Part shown: positions 47,805-60,358 of the stretch, one piece after another
Numbering within the stretch: the first letter of the stretch is position 1
How the letters are laid out: every line of letters starts with the position of its first letter
Assembly (NCBI RefSeq): GCF_041146395.1
Contig: NC_091006.1
Span: 8,190,001-8,254,000, forward strand
Reading direction: 5' to 3'
Source of the DNA: Eulemur rufifrons
Lineage: Eukaryota > Chordata > Mammalia > Primates > Lemuridae
DNA length: 64,000 bases
The notes under the pieces: generated by a model
Databases searched by the model: none
What the model was told of the DNA's origin: nothing
What the model saw: the letters and a program-made list of their open reading frames with translations, nothing else
Program-made: the position numbers and the translations under genes

Positions 47805-48491
47805 CTAATTTTTGGAGCTTGTGCCTGATGTCACACTGGGACTGGGAGGTAAGGACTGGGAGATAAAATGCATATTGAGGAGTGAAGTTCCCTCAGGAGT
47901 TGCTACTTGATAATTCAAGAATGGGCCTGTTTTAGGGATGGTGACTGTCCCCACTGGCTGGACAGGGGTACGACTATGCATTTTATTGCCATGTGTCTGG
48001 GCATTAGCCCAAACCGTCTCCTTCTCTTCAGGGGATAGAGTAGAGGAAAGAATAGTGTAGAGGTCGTGCCAGGACAGATCATAAGATTGTGTTAAATAAA
48101 AAGGACGTGTACCCAGGTGAGGCCGTCCATCCCAGCCCCGCGGACCTGGGCAAAATGAGAGTGAGTAGGAGGGGGACTGGGACCAGGGCAGGGAGCAGGT
48201 TGAGGGTCAGGCTAAGGGAGTTCTGGTTGGGGAGACATGTGTGGGGGAGGGCTGAGATGGCAAGAGTCAGGATCTGAGGCTTCAAGTGGGTCCACAGCAG
48301 AGGGGGAGCGGGAGGGGGAAGGCCTAGCCTGTAGTAGGAACATTTGAGCCTGATTACAGTTTGTGCAGAGTGAGAGTAGAGGATGAAAAAGGCTTGGACA
48401 TAGGGAATCTTGGACCATTTGCCATTGCGGTGCCAAAAATTGTAGTGAGACCTAGTGTTTTGAGAGGAGTAGTAGACTGAGAGTGTCCCAT
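47805..48491 (-). pseudogene. Class I ERV gag relic, copy 5
   Basis: Odd-type broken gag as in copies 1 and 3. Confidence 0.75.
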
Positions 48492-49223
48492 GTTCCCGGA
48501 AAGAGTAGGGGTCGCACTAGGCCAATTCTACCCAATTGTAGGCATCCGCAGAATTAGGGAATGGCACGGGAGCCACAAGAGCGCGTGGGCGCCAGCAAGG
48601 AGTCAGAACCAGCGTCCCTGTGTCCAGCGAGGGCCCCAGGGGCCGAGAGTCCTCAGGCTCACCGGCAGGACTTTTGAGTCAAGACAAGAACGAGAGGGAT
48701 CAGGGAAATGAGAACGCGCTTGTGAGCTCCTACTCACCAGGAACAGGATGTGTCCAGGATGTGGATGTCAAGGTCGGTGAAGGAAGAGCCGTGGGACTCT
48801 CGCAGAGGACGGTGTGAGAGATAGGAGGAACCCCAGGAGGAACGGCAGGGCGAGTTTGCGAGCTTTTACTCCCCAAGGACGAACTGTGAATTGTGAGGAT
48901 CAGCGAAGGGAAGATCCGGTCCCGGTCTGGTGTCTGCCAGCTTGGTTCGCGAGGGTGCGGGTGGACGCCTGCCTTACCTCGGCGGAACTAGAATGCTCTG
49001 CCTACACTCCAGGGTCAGACACAGGTTAGAGACAGACCCCTGCGCGGCTCAGGAAGGATCCATGGAACTTACCAATGACCCAGGGACTCAGAGGAAGGCA
49101 GGATTCAGGACTGACCTCAGGACCAGCTGCCGCCCCCTACTGCTTCCCTAGTTGCAAGCCCCGCCTGCTAGAGACCCCGAGGTCACGTCCACCCATTGTG
49201 CCCTGCTGGGTTTGGGCACCAAA

Positions 49224-49680
49224 TATTAGGTCTGGAGCCAAAAGAGAAACACATGAAGGCTCATGTGTAGCAAAACGCTGTTTCTTGTGAGCATCTGGAT
49301 GCAGATGGGTGGAGGCCAAAAGCGTCCATGAGAGAAAAGGGGAGAATCTTGTTTTCATACAGGGTTCCTCTGGGGGGAGTGAGTAAGTGGGCCAGAACAG
49401 CCCTTTGTAATTAAATCTTTTGCAAACAACCAACTCCTGAGACCCCTGCCCCAGTCCCATCCATCCTTCAGCTCAGGGGTCGCTGGGGTCAGGGGAGCTA
49501 GGGAGGGATGAACTTGGTCTCTATCAGGGAGGGAGGGGAAGGAATGCTGGCTGCAGCTGGCTGTTAGATTCACAAAGTCTGGGGACTCTCCAGGCTATTG
49601 TGTTACAAAGCTAAGTTTTGCATTCACCACATTCTGTCCTAAACATACTTTTCGGATTCCTACCTGGAACAAACCTAACA
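49224..49680 (-). repeat. Class I ERV LTR, minus orientation, copy 5
   Basis: 457 bp with PBS (49,204-49,221) and PPT on opposite sides. Confidence 0.9.
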
Positions 49681-50418
49681 TTCCCCATCCTCAGTTCTTA
49701 AGGAGACCATTTCTACCTGGTTCCCCGGTTAGATTCTTCCGATGAAAGTAGTTCAGGCCCCCCTGAAGGCACCCATGGTCTGTACCTATTCCCCCCTGTG
49801 CTTCCCCCAGGGAGGCCCAAGGATCTCAAACGCCCTCAAGACTCAACTCCAGAATTTCACCCCCTGAAACCTCCCCATTCCCTAAACCCAGGCAGCCTGG
49901 GAGCCCTCAGCAGCCCAGACCGCACGGAGATCTCCTCCCCCATCCCAAGGTTCTCTTCACACTTAGACCCCTCCCCTCCTCAAGTACAGGCCAGAGAATC
50001 ACCCCAACCTGAGCCGGAAATCCCCACAGAAACAGCCAGGAGACCATACTGCGGGTAAATAACACTTTATTTCCGTGTTGTCCTTGTCGGAGAGGCAGAG
50101 TGGGTGAGATGAAGAAAGCACTCACGATGCACATTTCTGAGTCGTGGATGACACCACACATGCATTATCAGTTCAGCAAACAATACAACGTGTATTTGAT
50201 CTCCCAAACTGGTTAAGGTTACTTATAGGATTTATAATTCGTCGTTCATCTACAATCTCTGTGGTTAATTTTTTAATTTCATTTGCATTCACATTTAATT
50301 GTTTCCTAGATTCCTTTTGGTCACGTTTTACGTAGTATCATTTTCCAAATCATAGGTAATGCCGTTTTATCCAATTTACGATGAAGTGCAGACACGGCAA
50401 TGGATTTATAAGCAATAA

Positions 50419-50868
50419 TTAAACCACACTTACTGGTGGTGGGAGATGATGCATCTTCTTTTTGAAGAAATACATGATTTTCTTTCGGACACATTTAATA
50501 TAAATCTGGTGATATAAAAATGAAGCTGTTTTCTTTAGTACAAGCATCAGCAACTCAGGGATTATAATCCTAGTCACCAAGTTTAAGATCATTTCATTTT
50601 CCATTGGCCATGTTATTGCTCCAGTGCACTGATCGGTTAGGAATTTTCTCATCTCAAGCACTTCGTCTAGTAAAATTTCAATAATCATTTTCATTATAAA
50701 TGGAAAAAGTGAATACTTGAAAAACGATTTAAAAAAGTTAAAAGAATTTAAAAGAACTGAGAAATTGCATTGATAATTATATCGACGGCAAAAAAAAAAG
50801 AAAACTAGAACAAAAATAATTAACAACCACGACCAGAAAAGAAAGGAATGCCTAGTTTGTGTGCTCAT
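50419..50868 (-). CDS. Unrecognised 149-residue ORF, copy 5
   Basis: Intact frame from the ATG at 50,868, proline form; appears identical to copy 3. Function unknown. Confidence 0.3.
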   Translation of the reverse strand: MSTQTRHSFLFWSWLLIIFVLVFFFFCRRYNYQCNFSVLLNSFNFFKSFFKYSLFPFIMKMIIEILLDEVLEMRKFLTDQCTGAITWPMENEMILNLVTRIIIPELLMLVLKKTASFLYHQIYIKCVRKKIMYFFKKKMHHLPPPVSVV

Positions 50869-51064
50869 GGTGCCCACCAACTAATGCTCTGACTTCACCA
50901 GGAAGAGCGGCGGCTTTGTAAGTTACTCAGCATTGACTCAATCCTATAAAAGCCTGCTGAAACTTTATTCATATAAAGATTAATAGGAGAAAGAATTAAA
51001 ACTTGTAAATAAATGTCTTCAGAATGAACACCGAAAGATGCAGGGGAAGAGGTCCAACTTTTAT

Positions 51065-52214
51065 ATTAGAGTATGGGCAGCTGTGTGGGAGGGGCACCCA
51101 AAAAAATGTGCCAGAAAAAGTGCAACTTTTTATGTATGTTTAGAATACGGACAGCTCTGTGGGAGGCACATCCAAAGAAAGAAGTCATAAAAACTGCAAC
51201 TTTTTGGGTGTGTTTAGAATATGGGCAGCTGTGTGGCAGGCACAGCCAAAGAAAGATGCCAGAAAAACTCTGCAACTTTTTGGGTACGTTTACAGTATGG
51301 GCAGCTGTGTGGCAGGCACACCTAAACAAAGGTGCCAGAAAAAGTCTGCAACATTTTGGTTATGTTTAGGATACGGACAGCTGTGTGGCAGGCACACCCA
51401 AAGAAAGATGCCAGGAAAACTCTGCAACTTCTTGTGTATGTTAAAATATGGACAGCTGTGTGGCTGGTAGACCCAAAGAGAGGTGCCAGAAAAACTCTGC
51501 AGTTTTTTGTGTATGTTTAGAATATGGACAGCTGTGTGGCAGGCACAGCCAAAGAAAGATGCCAGAAAAACTCTGCAACTTTTTGGGTATGTTTACAGTA
51601 TGGGCAACTGTGTGGCAGGCACAGCCAAAGAAAGATGCCAGAAAAACTCTGCAACTTTTTGGGTATGTTTACAGTATGGGCAGCTGTGTGGCAGGCACAG
51701 CCAAAGAAAGATGCCAGAAAAACTCTGCAACTTTTTGGGTACGTTTACAGTATGGGCAGCTGTGTGGCAGGCACACCTAAACAAAGGTGCCAGAAAAAGT
51801 CTGCAACATTTTGGTTATGTTTAGGATACGGACAGCTGTGTGACAGGCACACCCAAAGAAAGATGCCAGGAAAACTCTGCAACTTCTTGTGTATGTTAAA
51901 GTATGGACAGCTGTGTGGCTGGTAGACCCAAAGAGAGGTGCCAGAAAAACTCTGCAGTTTTTTGTGTATGTTTAGAATATGGACAGCTGTGTGGCAGGCA
52001 CACCCAAAGAAAGGTGCCAGAAAAAATCTTCAACTTTGTGGGTATGTTTAGAATACAGACAGCTGTGTGGTAGAAACACCCAAAGAAAGGTGCCAGGAGA
52101 ACTCTGAACTTTTAGGGTATGTTTAGAGTATGGACAGCTGTGTGCCAGGCATACCAAAAGAAAGGTGCAGGCGAAACTGTCCAAATTTTATGTTTAGAGT
52201 ATAGACAGTTGTGT
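51065..52214 (+). repeat. ~76-bp minisatellite, copy 5 (about 16 repeats)
   Basis: Same variants as copy 3, including gggcaactgtg in one middle monomer. Confidence 0.95.
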
Positions 52215-53423
52215 AGAAATATGATTGGACAAAAAGGGTATGATCTAATTCTAACAGGCTGAGTCGCGGAACCAGTAAGGCTTTTATATTTAGATTCTGC
52301 TTGACCTCTGAGTGTGCCTTCTTCCCATCTGGGTGCCCGGCAAGGCTCTTTCTGGTATGCGGTTTTACAGTAAAACAAAGTAAAAGGAAAATAGTTCAGA
52401 TAATTACTTTATGGCCATTTTACATAGATAACTTTGTTTCTGGCCAGCTTTCAGAAAGAAGGGGTCTGGCCTTTACGACCTGCCTTGGGTAAAGGGAGTC
52501 TGGTTGTTATGGCTAGCTTCAGGGAACAGTTGGAACAAGAGGCAGGCAGACAAGGCAAAGTTAGAAAATTTTTGCTTCTGAAGCCTTCACTTTAAGGTAG
52601 TTTTTTGAGTCCTATCAATCTAAGATCACCTGACTGTAGACTGAAAGGAAAAAACCTTCAGCGCCAACTGTTAGCACCTCAAACAATGACACAAAGTGGT
52701 AACATGCTTTTTGCATGAAGATCAACATTAAGCTGTTTTAAAAACAATCTAAATAGTCTCAAAACAAATTTTTGGGGGGGTGTAAACTTGAGTACATGAA
52801 ATATTTATGAAGAGTAAAACTGTTTTGAGATTCTCTTGGATTTTAACCATCATTCTCTTTTTATCTTAAAATAAATTACTACACAAAAATTAATAATTTC
52901 GAAATATTTTTCTAGGCCAAAACTTTGTTACAGCAACATAATTTACACATAACTAGCTAGCTTGTAAGGAGTGGGACAAAAATGGACAAGAGCAGGGGAA
53001 AACTAAAGCTTCCAATTTAAGTTCTTCTAAGTACAACTTTGAATCCCTAACAGTACTGTTAATATCAGATGATAGTGAGAAAGAAACACCTTTTGTGTAC
53101 CTCTCTACAGACATTGAATCGGTGGAAGTAAACTATACCTGCAGTTAGGATTAAAGGACCAAAACCAAAATATTTTCATAAACGTCTGACCATAAGTTTG
53201 GGTGGTTTTTTTTTTTTTTTTTTTTTGCTCTACTTGGTGTTTGATTTATTCTAATTTGCTGACACTTAGGCACATTTGCATTTTTACTTTAAAGTTAAAC
53301 ACAGAGGTTGAAGAACAGGAATTGATAGTAGGAAAATGTGTGCTCTCTTTGATTCTAACTGATGCTATTGGCTTCTGTGACTATGCTTGCTTTTAGTTGT
53401 TTAATAAATGTAGTTAATCAGAA

Positions 53424-54203
53424 TGAAAAACAGAGATAAGAACAAAGGTAACTCCATGATAGGCTAGGCTTCCTGGATGTGAGAAGCCTAGTTCTGCTTC
53501 TGTATATATGGCTTGCTGGCTTGGTGCTTAGCGTAAGTGGAGCCATGGCAGGCTTCACTAAAGGAAAGGAAAACAAAGCCCCGGGGAGGTAACTGCAAGT
53601 TGCTTTCTGATAAAGGACTGGAGAATTCAGGTGCCCTCCAACCAACTAAGTAAATAAGAAGAGCAAGACATGATCAGCGCATGAATAGCTTGTGCAGGGC
53701 GTGTGTTCCCAGTATTGCTTGTAACCAAAAACTAAAAGGTATGCAACAACAGCTCCCCCTCCCGCGTCGGAGACCCTCCTCTTCCCCTGGATGATGTTAA
53801 CTACAACTGGCGCCAGTGCAAAAAGTCCGAAACTTAGAGTCAACAAACCTAAAGCCAACACGATCAGCCACTTCTAAACAAAAGGAACAAATAAACTGAA
53901 GGGGGATAAAGTGCAGACTAGTGTGTCGTGTGCAGACTAGTGTGTCGTGTACAGACTGGTATGTCATGTGCAGACCAACGTGTTATGTGCAGAATAACGT
54001 GTCGTGTGAAAACTAGCATACAAAAAAGTCTAAAAGCCTAATCTTTACCCCAGGGCGGGGTCCTAGTTCCTGGAGAGGCCACTGCGTTGGTGCTCTGGAA
54101 TTTGGACCCTGGCCCGGGGCTAGTTAATAAACTCCTTTGCCTTTTTGCAGCCTCAGTGACTCTGCCTCTCTGTTCCTGGGGCCGAGGGGAACCGGCTCTA
54201 ACA
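53424..54203 (+). repeat. LTR_B/A hybrid LTR closing copy 5
   Basis: 780 bp, five-repeat VNTR, sharing the private substitutions of the LTR_B of copy 3. It is the last LTR_B in the array. Confidence 0.8.
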
Positions 54204-55025
54204 GTAAATCAAGGCAGAAAGTTCTATAGCTTGAGAGCTCAGAGTACACCAAGGAAAAGTTGCATCTAAAGTGGCAGTTAAGTTTCCCCCTAAGTCAGAG
54301 GAAGGAAGCCAGAAGGTCATCTGGCAGGGGGGCAGTGGGGAAGTAGAAAAGGGCTGGGCAAACACTTTCTCTCCCAGCGGGCAGAGAAGCTGTGGGGTGC
54401 GCAGGGGTTTGTATCTTACTTTTTACTCTGACCACGGGGGTAGCAGAGGCAAAGAGAGTGCCCGAAATCCAGGAAGAGCAGAGGACGTGGCCGCAGTGTC
54501 TCTTCCCGTGCCAGAGAGCGGCCTGAGGCTCCGCCATCCCGGTGTGTCCAAGTCCAGTCTGTTCGGAAGCCTGAGGAGCCCGTCAGACTGAAGCAGTTTT
54601 GGAGGGTCGCTGGGTAGGGAGGACGTCCGCCCAGGGAGGGGCAGCCAGTTCTGGAATGCAGGTGCGATCTTCCCATTTGAAGAAGAGGGCACTGGCTTTT
54701 CCAGTGCCCTTATTTTGTCACAGGGGACAGGGCCCTGGTGGAGCCCATTTTCTGGGACATTTTACTTTAGGGACCTAGAGTGGTAGTGGAGGCAGGGCTC
54801 AGTTCCAGTAGAAGGGTGTGGGGCTGTCATCTACTTGCCTGGGGCCTTTTCAGTGACTCTGCAAAAACTCCTTTACAGGGCAGCCAGGATTTGAAAAGTC
54901 TTTTTTCTGTTTGGGGGACTGTTGTCAGTCCCACTCTCTTTTTCCTTCGCCTCTCCCCATGTTGGTTGTTAAAGAGCTTGAAGGCCAGGTTTAGGAGAGC
55001 TTTTGTGGGGTTTGAGGGCCTTACT

Positions 55026-55712
55026 CTAATTTTTGGAGCTTGTGCCTGATGTCACACTGGGACTGGGAGGTAAGGACTGGGAGATAAAATGCATATTGAG
55101 GAGTGAAGTTCCCTCAGGAGTTGCTACTTGATAATTCAAGAATGGGCCTGTTTTAGGGATGGTGACTGTCCCCACTGGCTGGACAGGGGTACGACTATGC
55201 ATTTTATTGCCATGTGTCTGGGCATTAGCCCAAACCGTCTCCTTCTCTTCAGGGGATAGAGTAGAGGAAAGAATAGTGTAGAGGTCGTGCCAGGACAGAT
55301 CATAAGATTGTGTTAAATAAAAAGGACGTGTACCCAGGTGAGGCCGTCCATCCCAGCCCCGCGGACCTGGGCAAAATGAGAGTGAGTAGGAGGGGGACTG
55401 GGACCAGGGCAGGGAGCAGGTTGAGGGTCAGGCTAAGGGAGTTCTGGTTGGGGAGACATGTGTGGGGGAGGGCTGAGATGGCAAGAGTCAGGATCTGAGG
55501 CTTCAAGTGGGTCCACAGCAGAGGGGGAGCGGGAGGGGGAAGGCCTAGCCTGTAGTAGGAACATTTGAGCCTGATTACAGTTTGTGCAGAGTGAGAGTAG
55601 AGGATGAAAAAGGCTTGGACATAGGGAATCTTGGACCATTTGCCATTGCGGTGCCAAAAATTGTAGTGAGACCTAGTGTTTTGAGAAGAGTAGTAGACTG
55701 AGAGTGTCCCAT
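55026..55712 (-). pseudogene. Class I ERV gag relic, copy 6
   Basis: Broken gag as in the other units. It shows the odd-type agaggatg variant although the 5' part of this unit is even-type, which points to a local exchange. Confidence 0.75.
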
Positions 55713-56432
55713 GTTCCCGGAAAGAGTAGGGGTCGCACTAGGCCAATTCTACTCAATTGTAGGCATCCGCAGAATTAGGGAATGGCACGGGAGCCACAAG
55801 AGCGCTTGGGCGCCAGCAAGGAGTCAGAACCAGCGTCCCTGTGTCCAGCGAGGGCCCCAGGGGCCGAGAGTCCTCAGGCTCACCGGCAGGACTTTTGAGT
55901 CAAGACGAGAACGAGAGGGATCAGGGAAATGAGAACGCGCTTGTGAGCTCCTACTCACCAGGAACAGGATGTGTCCAGGATGTGGATGTCAAGGTCGGTG
56001 AAGGAAGAGCCGTGGGACTCTCGCAGAGGACGGTGTGAGAGATAGGAGGAACCCCAGGGCGAGTTTGCGAGCTTTTACTCCCCAAGGACGAACTGTGAAT
56101 TGTGAGGATCAGCGAAGGGAAGATCCGGTCCCAGTCTGGTGTCTGCCAGCTTGGTTCGCGAGGGTGCGGGTGGACGACTGCCTTACCTCGGCGGAACTAG
56201 AATGCTCTGCCTACACTCCAGGGTCAGACACAGGTTAGAGACAGACCCCTGCGCGGCTCAGGAAGGATCCATGGAACTTACCAATGACCCAGGGACTCAG
56301 AGGAAGGCAGGATTCAGGACTGACCTCAGGACCAGCTGCCGCCCCCTACTGCTTCCCTAGTTGCAAGCCCCGCCTGCTAGAGACCCCAAGGTCACGTCCA
56401 CCCATTGTGCCCTCCTGGGTTTGGGCACCAAA

Positions 56433-56890
56433 TATTAGGTCTGGAGCCAAAAGAGAAACACATGAAGGCTCATGTGTAGCAAAACGCTGTTTCTTGTGAG
56501 CATCTGGATGCAGATGGGTGGAGGCCAAAAGCGTCCATGAGAGAAAAGGGGAGAATCTTGTTTTCATACAGGGTTCCTCTGGGGGGAGTGAGTAAGTGGG
56601 CCAGAACAGCCCTTTGTAATTAAATCTTTTGCAAACAACCAACTCCTGAGACCCCTGCCCCAGTCACATCCATCCTTCAGCTCAGGGGTCGCTGGGGTCA
56701 GGGGAGCTAGGAAGGGATGAACTTGGTCTCTATCAGGGAGGGAGGGGGAAGGAATGCTGGCTGCAGCTGGCTGTTAGATTCACAAAGTCTGGGGACTCTC
56801 CAGGCTATTGTGTTACAAAGCTAAGTTTTGCATTCACCACATTCTGTCCTAAACATACTTTTCGGATTCCTACCTGGAACAAACCTAACA
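56433..56890 (-). repeat. Class I ERV LTR, minus orientation, copy 6
   Basis: 458 bp. The PBS at 56,413-56,430 has one substitution that brings it closer to tRNA-Phe than in the other copies. Confidence 0.9.
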
Positions 56891-57628
56891 TTCCCCATCC
56901 TCAGTTCTTAAGGAGACCATTTCTACCTGGTTCCCCGGTTAGATTCTTCCGATGAAAGTAGTTCAGGCCCCCCTGAAGGCACCCATGGTTTGTACCTATT
57001 CCCCCCTGTGCTTCCCCCAGGGAGGCCCAAGGATCTCAAACGCCCTCAAGACTCAACTCCAGAGTTTCACCCCCTGAAACCTCCCCATTCCCTAAACCCA
57101 GGCAGCCTGGGAGCCCTCAGCAGCCCAGACCGCACGGAGATCTCCTCCCCCATCCCAAGGTTCTCTTCACACTTAGACCCCTCCCCTCCTCAAGTACAGG
57201 CCAGAGAATCACCCCAACCTGAGCCGGAAATCCCCACAGAAACAGCCAGGAGACCACACTGCGGGTAAATAACACTTTATTTCCGTGTTGTCCTTGTCGG
57301 AGAGGCAGAGTGGGTGAGATGAAGAAAGCACTCACGATGCACATTTCTGAGTCGTGGATGACACCACACATGCATTATCAGTTCAGCAAACAATACAACG
57401 TGTATTTGATCTCCCAAACTGGTTAAGGTAACTTACAGGATTTATAATTCGTCGTTCATCTACAATCTCTGTGGTTAATTTTTTAATTTCATTTGCATTC
57501 ACATTTAATTGTTTCCTAGATTCCTTTTGGTCACGTTTTACGTAGTATCATTTTCCAAATCATAGGTAATGCCGTTTTATCCAATTTACGATGAAGTGCA
57601 GACACGGCAATGGATTTATAAGCAATAA

Positions 57629-58078
57629 TTAAACCACACTTACTGGTGGTGGGAGATGATGCATCTTCTTTTTGAAGAAATACATGATTTTCTTTCGGAC
57701 ACATTTAATATAAATCTGGTGATATAAAAATGAAGCTGTTTTCTTTAGTACAAGCATCAGCAACTCAGGGATTATAATCCTAGTCACCAAGTTTAAGATC
57801 ATTTCATTTTCCATTGGCCATGTTATTGCTCCAGTGCACTGATCGGTTAGGAATTTTCTCATCTCAAGCACTTCGTCTAGTAAAATTTCAATAATCATTT
57901 TCATTATAAATGGAAAAAGTGAATACTTGAAAAACGATTTAAAAAAGTTAAAAGAATTTAAAAGAACTGAGAAATTGCATTGATAATTATATCGACGGCA
58001 AAAAAAAAAGAAAACTAGAACAAAAATAATTAACAACCACGACCAGAAAAGAAAGGAATGCCTAGTTTGTGTGCTCAT
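57629..58078 (-). CDS. Unrecognised 149-residue ORF, copy 6
   Basis: Intact frame from the ATG at 58,078, proline form. Function unknown. Confidence 0.3.
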   Translation of the reverse strand: MSTQTRHSFLFWSWLLIIFVLVFFFFCRRYNYQCNFSVLLNSFNFFKSFFKYSLFPFIMKMIIEILLDEVLEMRKFLTDQCTGAITWPMENEMILNLVTRIIIPELLMLVLKKTASFLYHQIYIKCVRKKIMYFFKKKMHHLPPPVSVV

Positions 58079-58274
58079 GGTGCCCACCAACTAATGTTCT
58101 GACTTCACCAGGAAGAGCGGCGGCTTTGTAAGTTACTCAGCATTGACTCAATCCTATAAAAGCCTGCTGAAACTTTATTCATATAAAGATTAATAGGAGA
58201 AAGAATTAAAACTTGTAAATAAATGTCTTCAGAATGAACACTGAAAGATGCAGGGGAAGAGGTCCAACTTTTAT

Positions 58275-59271
58275 ATTAGAGTATGGACAGCTGTGTGGGA
58301 GGGGCACCCAAAAAAATGTGCCAGAAAAAGTGCAACTTTTTATGGATGTTTAGAATACGGACAGCTCTGTGGGAGGCACATCCAAAGAAAGAAATCATAA
58401 AAACTGCAGCTTTTGGGGTGTGTTTAGAATATGGGCAGCTGTGTGGCAGGCACAGTCAAAGAAAGATGCCAGAAAAACTCTGCAACTTTTTGGGTACTTT
58501 ACAGTATGGGCAGCTGTGTGGCAGGCACACCTAAACAAAGGTGCCAGAAAAAGTCTGCAACATTTTGGTTATGTTTAGGATACGGACAGCTGTGTGGCAG
58601 GCACACCCAAAGAAAGATGCCAGGAAAACTCTGCAACTTCTTGTGTATGTTAAAATATGGACAGCTGTGTGGCTGGTAGACCCAAAGAGAGGTGCCAGAA
58701 AAACTCTGCAGTTTTTTGTGTATGTTTAGAATATGGACAGCTGTGTGGCAGGCACAGCCAAAGAAAGATGCCAGAAAAACTCTGCAACTTTTTGGGTACG
58801 TTTACAGTATGGGCAGCTGTGTGGCAGGCACACCTAAACAAAGGTGCCAGAAAAAGTCTGCAACATTTTGGTTATGTTTAGGATACGGACAGCTGTGTGA
58901 CAGGCACACCCAAAGAAAGATGCCAGGAAAACTCTGCAACTTCTTGTGTATGTTAAGGTATGGACAGCTTTGTGGCTGGTAGACCCAAAGAGAGGTGCCA
59001 GAAAAACTCTGCAGTTTTTTGTGTATGTTTAGAATATGGACAGCTGTGTGGCAGGCACACCCAAAGAAAGGTGCCAGAAAAAATCTTCAACTTTGTGGGT
59101 ATGTTTAGAATACAGACAGCTGTGTGGTAGAAACACCCAAAGAAAGGTGCCAGGAGAACTCTGAACTTTTAGGGTATGTTTAGAGTATGGACAGCTGTGT
59201 GCCAGGCATACCGAAAGAAAGGTGCAGGCGAAACTGTCCAAATTTTATGTTTAGAGTATAGACAGGTGTGT
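58275..59271 (+). repeat. ~76-bp minisatellite, copy 6 (about 14 repeats)
   Basis: Short form identical in layout to copy 4. Confidence 0.95.
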
Positions 59272-60358
59272 AGAAATATGATTGGACAAAAAGGGTATGA
59301 TCTAATTCTAACAGGCTGAGTCTCGGAACCAGTAAGGCTTTTATATTTAGATTCTGCTTGACCTCTTAGTGTGCCTTCTTCCCTTCTGGGTGCCCGGCAA
59401 GGCTCTTTCTGGTATGCGGTTTTACAGTAAAACAAAGTAAAAGGAAAATAGTTCAGATAGTTACTTTATGGCCATTTTACATAGATAACTTTAGATTTTC
59501 TGGCCAGCTTTCAGAAAGAAGGGGTTCTGGCCTTTACGACCTGCCTTGGGTAGAGGGAGTCTGGTTGTTATGGCTAGCTTCAGGGAAGAATTGGAACAAG
59601 AGGCAGGCAGACAAGGCAAAGTTAGAAAATTTTTGCTTCTGAAGCCTTCACTTTAAGGTAGTTTTATGAGTCCCATCAATATAAGATCACCTGACTGTAG
59701 ACTGAAAGGAAAAAACCTTCAGCGCCAGTTGTTAGCACCTCAAACACTGACACAAAGTGGTAACATGCTTTTTGCATGAAGATCAAGATTAAGCTGTTTT
59801 AAAAACAATCTAAATAGTCTCAAAACAATTTTTTGGGGGGGTGTAAACTTGAGTACATGAAATATTTATGAAGAGTAAAACTGTTTTGAGATTCTCTTGG
59901 ATTTTAACCATCATTCTCTTTTTATCTTAAAATAAATTACTACACAAAAATTAATAATTTCGAAATATTTTTCTAGGCCAAAACTTTGTTACAGCAACAT
60001 AATTTACACATAACTAGCTAGCTTGTAAGGAGTGGGACAAAAATGGACAAGAGCAGGGGAAAACTAAAGCTTCCAATTTAAGTTCTTCTAAGTACAACTT
60101 TGAATCCCTAACAGTACTGTTAATATCAGATGATAGTGAGAAAGAAACACCTTTTGTGTACCTCTCTACAGACATTGAATCGGTGGAAGTAAACTATACC
60201 TGCAGTTAGGATTAAAGGACCAAAACCAAAATATTTTCATAAACGTCTGACCATAAGTTTGGGTGTTTTTTTTTTTTTTTTTTTGCTCTACTTGGTGTTT
60301 GATTTATTCTAATTTGCTGACACTTAGGCACATTTGCATTTTTACTTTAAACACAGAG

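Larger units (their letters stand above)
46982..54203 (+). repeat. Tandem array unit, copy 5 (7,222 bp)
   Basis: Odd-type unit with the same length as copy 3, offset by 14,284 bp at the landmarks I checked. Small differences exist (gtcatcccgg near 47,311; ttttccttcgcc near 47,718). Confidence 0.95.
54204..60358 (+). repeat. Tandem array unit, copy 6 (truncated, 6,155 bp)
   Basis: Even-type at its start but mosaic between about 55,540 and 56,400, with a 12-base deletion at about 56,057. It departs from the unit sequence after cacagaggt at 60,358, about 130 bases before LTR_B would begin, so no closing LTR is present. Confidence 0.95.
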
